Positions 59,698-64,000 of a stretch of DNA of 64,000 nucleotides are shown here, piece by piece; positions within the stretch are counted from its first letter, which is position 1, and each line of letters begins with the position of its first letter. Made by a program: the position numbers and the translations under genes. The notes beneath the pieces are model-generated. The model did no database searches and had not been told where the DNA came from. It saw only the letters and a list, made by a program, of their open reading frames with translations. The stretch is from NCBI GenBank assembly GCA_047629195.1, contig JBLHWY010000004.1:41131-105130 (forward strand), read 5' to 3'. The DNA is from UBA4582 sp047629195. Lineage in GTDB: Bacteria > Pseudomonadota > Gammaproteobacteria > Pseudomonadales > Azotimanducaceae.

Positions 59698-61644
59698 GTG
59701 AGTAATAGTGCAGATGCAATAAAGCCATTAGAAGATATTACGGAAGATGACGATTTTTTGGTTGAGGTCCTTAAAGAAGCCAACATCCCTGCTTTGATGG
59801 CGGCGGTGGTTCATCTAACTGGCAGTGCAGATATTATTCGCAGGGAAATAAACCCCAGCGCTGAGCTTTTTGGCGATCCGCAGGGTGGAATATCCGAACA
59901 AGATCAAGAAACGGTAAGAGAAATTGCCTTGGGGGTACTGAAGCGTTTCCGGGACAGTAAAGGCAAGTTGCCACCCGCGCCGGACGTTAAGATAATCAAA
60001 GAGTTGCTAGATTTTGTTTTGGGGGCAGAGGTACCTGATGAATACCTTGATTTTCTGTCGTCCGAATTGTCCTTGCATGGTGAGGATGCCTACGAGCAAC
60101 CAGCGATTAGAGAAATTCCGCAAGAAAAGAAGTCTGCTTTTAAAGTCATTATTATTGGCAGTGGTATGTCGGGAATTCTTGCGGGAATCAAATTGAAAGA
60201 AGCGGGTGTTCCCTTTTATATTATTGAAAAAAACGCCGATGTAGGCGGTACCTGGTTAGAAAATACCTATCCAGGTTGTCGAGTCGATAGTGCTAACCAT
60301 ACTTATTCCTATTCTTTTGCACCAAAAGACTGGCCTCAACACTATTCCCCACAAAAGGTTTTGTTGGATTATTTTGATCAGACCGCAACTCAATATGACT
60401 TACGCAAAAATATCAAACTTAATACGGAAGTTCAGCGTCTTGAATTCCAACAAGCCAGTGGAATGTGGAAGGTAGAGACAAAGTCAGGCGAAGGTGTTGA
60501 AGAAACCTTGCTTGCGAATGCCGTTATCACTGCGGTAGGTCAACTTAACCGGCCAAAGTATCCCGACATCGAGGGCTTTGGGACCTTTAGCGGTCCTGCG
60601 TTCCATTCGGGTAGATGGGAAGATCAGCACAAGCTGGATGGTAAGCGGATTGGTGTTATTGGCACGGGAGCGAGTGCGTTTCAATTTATTCCTGAGATCG
60701 CGAAAGAGGCACAAGATATTGTGGTTTTTCAGCGAACGCCGCCATGGATTGCGCCTCGAGAGGAATATCACGATGACATCCCCAAAGGAAAACACTGGTT
60801 ATTGAACAAGGTGCCTTTTTATGAGAAATGGTTTAGGTTTCTCACTTTTTGGCGAGCTTCAGAAGGTTTGTTGGATTCCGTGCGCAAAGATGAAGGTTGG
60901 CAAAGCGAGCTTTCGGTGGGTGAGAAGAACGATCAGTTGAGGCAGATGCTGACAGATTATATTGAATCGATGGTGGGCGATGACCCAGATCTTTTTGACA
61001 AGGCGCTACCGAAGTATCCGCCAGCGGGCAAACGAATGTTAGTTGACAACGGAACTTGGCTGACCGCGTTGAAACGCCCAAATGTACATATTATTACTGA
61101 TCCGATTGCCGAAATTAATTCGGAGGGTTTGAAGACTGAATCAGGCGATCAATATGATGTCGATGTCCTAATCTATGGTACTGGCTTTCAGGCAGATCAA
61201 TTTCTGGCACCTATGGAGATTAGAGGAATAGATGGTATTGAGTTACAAGAGCACTGGAACGGTGACCCACGGGCATATCTTGGTGTCACTATGCCAAATT
61301 TCCCAAATCTTTTTTGTATGTATGGACCAAACACCAACATTGTTGTTAATGGCAGTATCATCTTTTTTTCAGAATGTGAGATGAGGTACATTCTTGGTTG
61401 TTTTGCTTTGATGTTGAAGGAAGGTAAGAACACGCTAGAGGTTAAACAAAGCGTACATGATGCTTACAACGAATTGATTGATGAGGGTAATCTTAATATG
61501 GCCTGGGGCGCGCCTAACGTTCGTAGTTGGTATAAAAATAAGAATGGGCGAGTGACCCAAAATTGGCCTTTTACTATGCGAGAATTCTGGGAGCGTACAC
61601 GTTCTCCAGACCCCGAGGACTTTGAACTCACTGCTTCTAAATAG
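59698..61644 (+). CDS. Baeyer-Villiger-type flavin monooxygenase
   Basis: This is a 648-residue FAD/NADPH enzyme from GTG 59698. A long N-terminal extension (about 145 residues, helical, acidic) precedes the FAD Rossmann motif IIGSGMSGILAG at 152-163. The BVMO fingerprint is FSGPAFHSGRW at 297-307, with Asp after Trp-Glu, and the NADPH Rossmann motif VIGTGASAFQ is at 320-329. Extensions of this kind occur in steroid and long-chain ketone monooxygenases. The family inserts oxygen next to a ketone to give an ester or lactone. No hydrolase gene is adjacent; the divergent membrane protein is unrelated. Confidence 0.93.
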   Translation: MSNSADAIKPLEDITEDDDFLVEVLKEANIPALMAAVVHLTGSADIIRREINPSAELFGDPQGGISEQDQETVREIALGVLKRFRDSKGKLPPAPDVKIIKELLDFVLGAEVPDEYLDFLSSELSLHGEDAYEQPAIREIPQEKKSAFKVIIIGSGMSGILAGIKLKEAGVPFYIIEKNADVGGTWLENTYPGCRVDSANHTYSYSFAPKDWPQHYSPQKVLLDYFDQTATQYDLRKNIKLNTEVQRLEFQQASGMWKVETKSGEGVEETLLANAVITAVGQLNRPKYPDIEGFGTFSGPAFHSGRWEDQHKLDGKRIGVIGTGASAFQFIPEIAKEAQDIVVFQRTPPWIAPREEYHDDIPKGKHWLLNKVPFYEKWFRFLTFWRASEGLLDSVRKDEGWQSELSVGEKNDQLRQMLTDYIESMVGDDPDLFDKALPKYPPAGKRMLVDNGTWLTALKRPNVHIITDPIAEINSEGLKTESGDQYDVDVLIYGTGFQADQFLAPMEIRGIDGIELQEHWNGDPRAYLGVTMPNFPNLFCMYGPNTNIVVNGSIIFFSECEMRYILGCFALMLKEGKNTLEVKQSVHDAYNELIDEGNLNMAWGAPNVRSWYKNKNGRVTQNWPFTMREFWERTRSPDPEDFELTASK

Positions 61645-61698
61645 GGTCGGGTCTGAATGGCGTTTGGGTGTCGATTGCTTTGGCTGAGAAGAACGTCG

Positions 61699-62709
61699 CT
61701 AGTGCTCGGTCTTGCCCGGCCAAAGCCATGCCGCGCCTCGTACGCCGCTGGAATCCCCATAGACAGCCTTAACAACCCGAGTAGTGACGGTGTCTGAAAA
61801 AACATATCTGGGCAAATACTTCTGCACCTCATCATAAATAGCATCGATGTTCGACATGCCACCACCCAGTACAATGATGTGTGGATCGAGAATGTTGATT
61901 ACGGTTGAAAGGGCCAGAGCAAGCAGATTGCAATATTGTCGGAACACTTGATGGGCAATCTTTGATAGCTCAAAGTCCGAAGATTTATCTGAACTAAGTA
62001 GCGCTGCTATTTCTTCACCGGTTAAAGTTTGTTCTGTTGCTTGTCGGAAACTACGCTCAAAGCCTGTGCCAGAAACCCAAGTCTCAACACAGTCTATTCG
62101 ACCGCAATAGCAAGCTCGTTTGCCTCTTTCTGGTTTGGGTAGTGTTTCATCTTCATCAGCTTGGTAGGCATGTAGTGGTAAGGTAATGTGGCCCCACTCT
62201 CCGCTGATACCATTGGCCCCCTGTAGAAGTGCTTTGTTATGAACGATGCCACCGCCAGTACCGGTACCCAATATAACGCCGAAAACTAAATTCGCATCTC
62301 GACCTGCGCCATCGGTTGCTTCAGAAAGTGCGAAACAGTCGGCATCGTTGGCGAGTCGCACGGGGCGCGCTAGCTGATCAACAAGTCGCTCTCGCAATGC
62401 CTGATCGTTAAGCCCAGTACTGTTACTATTTCGCATTTTGCCTGTCAGCAGCGATATTGACCCGGGAGTACCAATACCCAGCGGTGTTATTTTTTGGTCT
62501 GATCCGGTTTGGTCCGGCAGGGAATTGGCCTCTCCATTTATCTCATTATCCAGCACGCTGACTAATTGGGCGATGGCATCCATGGTGGCAAAGTAATCGT
62601 TCTTAGGGGTTTTGACCCTGTGCCGGAAAGTGATATTTCCTGATCCATCAAGAATGACACCTTCAATTTTAGTTCCTCCAAGATCGATGCCAATTCGAGG
62701 CTCTATCAT
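61699..62709 (-). CDS. ROK family sugar kinase (fructokinase/glucokinase-like)
   Basis: This is a 336-residue ROK protein without the helix-turn-helix of ROK repressors. The N-terminal phosphate loop is GIDLGGTKIEGVILD, and the sugar-binding NDADCFALSEATDGAG is near 120. The second phosphate loop is LGTGTGGGIV near 149, and the structural zinc motif CYCGRIDCVETWVSG is near 198. It phosphorylates a hexose with ATP. The gene lies alone on the minus strand, convergent with the monooxygenase; the next upstream minus-strand gene is the D-aminoacylase. Confidence 0.93.
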   Translation of the reverse strand: MIEPRIGIDLGGTKIEGVILDGSGNITFRHRVKTPKNDYFATMDAIAQLVSVLDNEINGEANSLPDQTGSDQKITPLGIGTPGSISLLTGKMRNSNSTGLNDQALRERLVDQLARPVRLANDADCFALSEATDGAGRDANLVFGVILGTGTGGGIVHNKALLQGANGISGEWGHITLPLHAYQADEDETLPKPERGKRACYCGRIDCVETWVSGTGFERSFRQATEQTLTGEEIAALLSSDKSSDFELSKIAHQVFRQYCNLLALALSTVINILDPHIIVLGGGMSNIDAIYDEVQKYLPRYVFSDTVTTRVVKAVYGDSSGVRGAAWLWPGKTEH

Positions 62710-62775
62710 GATTTTTTCCAGTTTTAGATTGGGTCGAGGTAAGTGTTTGCGCTAGCTAGTTTTTATCAGGAAGTT

Positions 62776-62836
62776 AAGCATCTCCAAGGTTACTTTCCGA
62801 TAACCCTTTGATTTATAAAACAACCGATCTGAAAAG
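62776..62836. repeat. Dispersed intergenic element, copy B
   Basis: This segment matches copy A at 38969-39058 over both ends: catctcca(a)ggttactt on the left and gatttataaaacaaccgat on the right. It carries only one GGTTACTT unit where copy A has three. It sits between the ROK kinase and the D-aminoacylase gene. Confidence 0.7.
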
Positions 62837-62892
62837 TCTCCGAAACTCACCCTGAGATGTGTGTTTACAGACGGGAACTAACTATCCAAATT

Positions 62893-64000
62893 TTACGAGT
62901 AGGCATCTCTTCTATAGCGCAACATCTTGCCTGCGCCTGTGCCGGTATGTTGGCCATCATCGAGTGCGATTTGTCCATTGACGATGACCATGCTGATACC
63001 TTCTGGTTCCTGTTTAGGATTGTCATAGGTTGCGGTATCAATAATGGTCTCAGGGTTGAACAATACCAGATCAGCCCAGTGCCCAGTCTGTACTTTACCT
63101 CTATCTGTCATGCCAAACGTTTCGGCAGAAAGTGAAGTCATTCGCCTCACGGCCTCCGGCAGAGATAGAATGCCACGTTCGCGAACATACTTCCCTAACA
63201 CTCTGGGAAAGGTGCCGAAGAGCCTTGGATGAGGCCGGCCTCTCAGATCGGGGATGCCATCGGACCCGACCATCATATCGGCATGTGCCAAATTGGTTTC
63301 AATGTCTTGTTCATCAATGATGAAGTGAACGCAGATAGTTTTTTCACCGCCGGGTGCAGTGAGTATTTTTTTAACGAGATCGGTGATGTCGATAGCTTCC
63401 TCAATTGCGATGTCTTTAAGCATTTTGCCTTCGTATTCTCGAAATGCTGCGCAACTTGCCAGTTGGATCACTTCAGCAAATGTTCTGTTTATTTTTTCGA
63501 GGTTGAAGTACTCAATCATTCGACCGCTACCAGCTGTGTAGGGATAAACATCCAGCGTGACTCTTTGGCCTGTTCGTAGAGCTTCATCAACTCGTGCTAG
63601 AGATTCCTGCACTTTGCCCCAGTTTGGTTGTCCGGCGGACTTGTGGTGTGAAATATGTACATGAACGTCACTTTCCTTGCCGATTGTCAGGGTTTCTTCC
63701 ACGGCTTCTAATAACTTATCGCCTTCGTTTCGCATGTGCGTTGTGTAGAGTGCGTTGTGAGCGCTGGCTGCGCTCGCGAGTTCGATGATCTCCTCAGTTG
63801 TGCTCCATTTACCAGGGGTATAAATCAGGCCGGTTGAAAAGCCACAGGACCCCTGCTCTAGTTGTTGCTCGACGAGCGCGCGCATTTGTTTGAGTTCGTC
63901 CGACGTTGGCGTGCGTTTTTCATGCCCTATGACCATAGATCGAACAGTATTATGACCAGTTAACATCATGTTATTGAGCGCTGGCTTGTTCTTCAGGACG
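62893..64000 (-). CDS. N-acyl-D-amino-acid deacylase family amidohydrolase (5' end beyond window)
   Basis: The 369 C-terminal codons of a D-aminoacylase-type amidohydrolase are present; the frame stays open to the right edge, so the start is missing. Visible motifs are GHNTVRSMVIG, SCGFSTGLIYTPGKWSTTEE, YTTHMRNEGDKL with a metal His, HVHISHHKSAG with further metal ligands, MVGSDGIPDLRGRPHPRLFGTF with the catalytic Asp, and a C-terminal WADLVLFNPETI block. The N-terminal HxH metal pair would lie off the window. It resembles D-glutamate/D-aspartate deacylases more than the D-aminoacylase-like protein at 11438-13198. Confidence 0.93.
   Translation of the reverse strand, partial: VLKNKPALNNMMLTGHNTVRSMVIGHEKRTPTSDELKQMRALVEQQLEQGSCGFSTGLIYTPGKWSTTEEIIELASAASAHNALYTTHMRNEGDKLLEAVEETLTIGKESDVHVHISHHKSAGQPNWGKVQESLARVDEALRTGQRVTLDVYPYTAGSGRMIEYFNLEKINRTFAEVIQLASCAAFREYEGKMLKDIAIEEAIDITDLVKKILTAPGGEKTICVHFIIDEQDIETNLAHADMMVGSDGIPDLRGRPHPRLFGTFPRVLGKYVRERGILSLPEAVRRMTSLSAETFGMTDRGKVQTGHWADLVLFNPETIIDTATYDNPKQEPEGISMVIVNGQIALDDGQHTGTGAGKMLRYRRDAYS

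Overview
The window reads as chromosomal DNA of a gammaproteobacterium, probably a marine or soil heterotroph with a large catabolic repertoire. The main evidence is a housekeeping block (quinolinate synthase, BepA-type M48 protease, TusA, AI-2E permease, DapA, BamC, metallo-hydrolase, CnoX, RmuC) in an order familiar from gammaproteobacteria. There is also a LexA-type SOS box, a tRNA-Lys, and mid-40s percent GC judged by eye. GTG and TTG starts are frequent. No phage, insertion sequence, CRISPR array or plasmid function was seen.

Layout. 1-6.4 kb: an AraC regulator, a cytochrome P450 and a glutamine-synthetase-like enzyme (cut by the left edge) form a tight minus-strand operon. It is divergent from a second AraC gene and followed by a crotonase and an acyl-CoA dehydrogenase. 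6.7-13.2 kb: an ABC exporter, then an amidohydrolase translationally coupled to a COG0523 (CobW-type) GTPase, then a D-aminoacylase-like amidohydrolase. 13.2-23.6 kb: a molybdopterin oxidoreductase and a luciferase-like monooxygenase, divergent from a haloalkane-dehalogenase-like hydrolase, a DUF7064-like protein, an epimerase, a flavin monooxygenase and a sulfotransferase. A decayed amidohydrolase, an NTF2-like protein and a PhyH dioxygenase follow. 23.8-34.6 kb: DUF4287, metallo-hydrolase, small-molecule kinase, GNAT, a membrane protein with a zinc-ribbon tail, formyltransferase, crotonase, PpiC/HupE pair, a TetR regulator with two clear operators, a lipoprotein serine hydrolase and a VOC protein. 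35-39 kb: GMC oxidoreductase coupled to a MutS-like ATPase, then a decay zone with two broken genes. 39-54 kb: flavin monooxygenase, DapD, PhnD-like protein, tRNA-Lys and the housekeeping block. 54-64 kb: DUF4212 plus sodium:solute symporter, glutamine-synthetase-like enzyme plus class I amidotransferase, Baeyer-Villiger-type monooxygenase, ROK kinase and a D-aminoacylase cut by the right edge.

Taken together, the accessory genes describe oxidative attack on hydrophobic or nitrogen-containing organic compounds. P450, flavin, Rieske-independent dioxygenase and molybdenum enzymes act first, then hydrolases and CoA-linked beta-oxidation steps. Local AraC and TetR regulators accompany them.

The most striking non-genic signal is that many intergenic gaps carry their own short tandem repeat (period 11-21 bp, 2-5 copies, unrelated unit sequences). 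One of these lies inside one copy of a roughly 65-bp dispersed element whose second copy, at 62.8 kb, lacks the expansion. Four genes are visibly broken or lack a normal start: sulfotransferase 20987-21607, amidohydrolase 21696-22250, GNAT 37997-38533 and a DUF2087-like gene 38555-38827.
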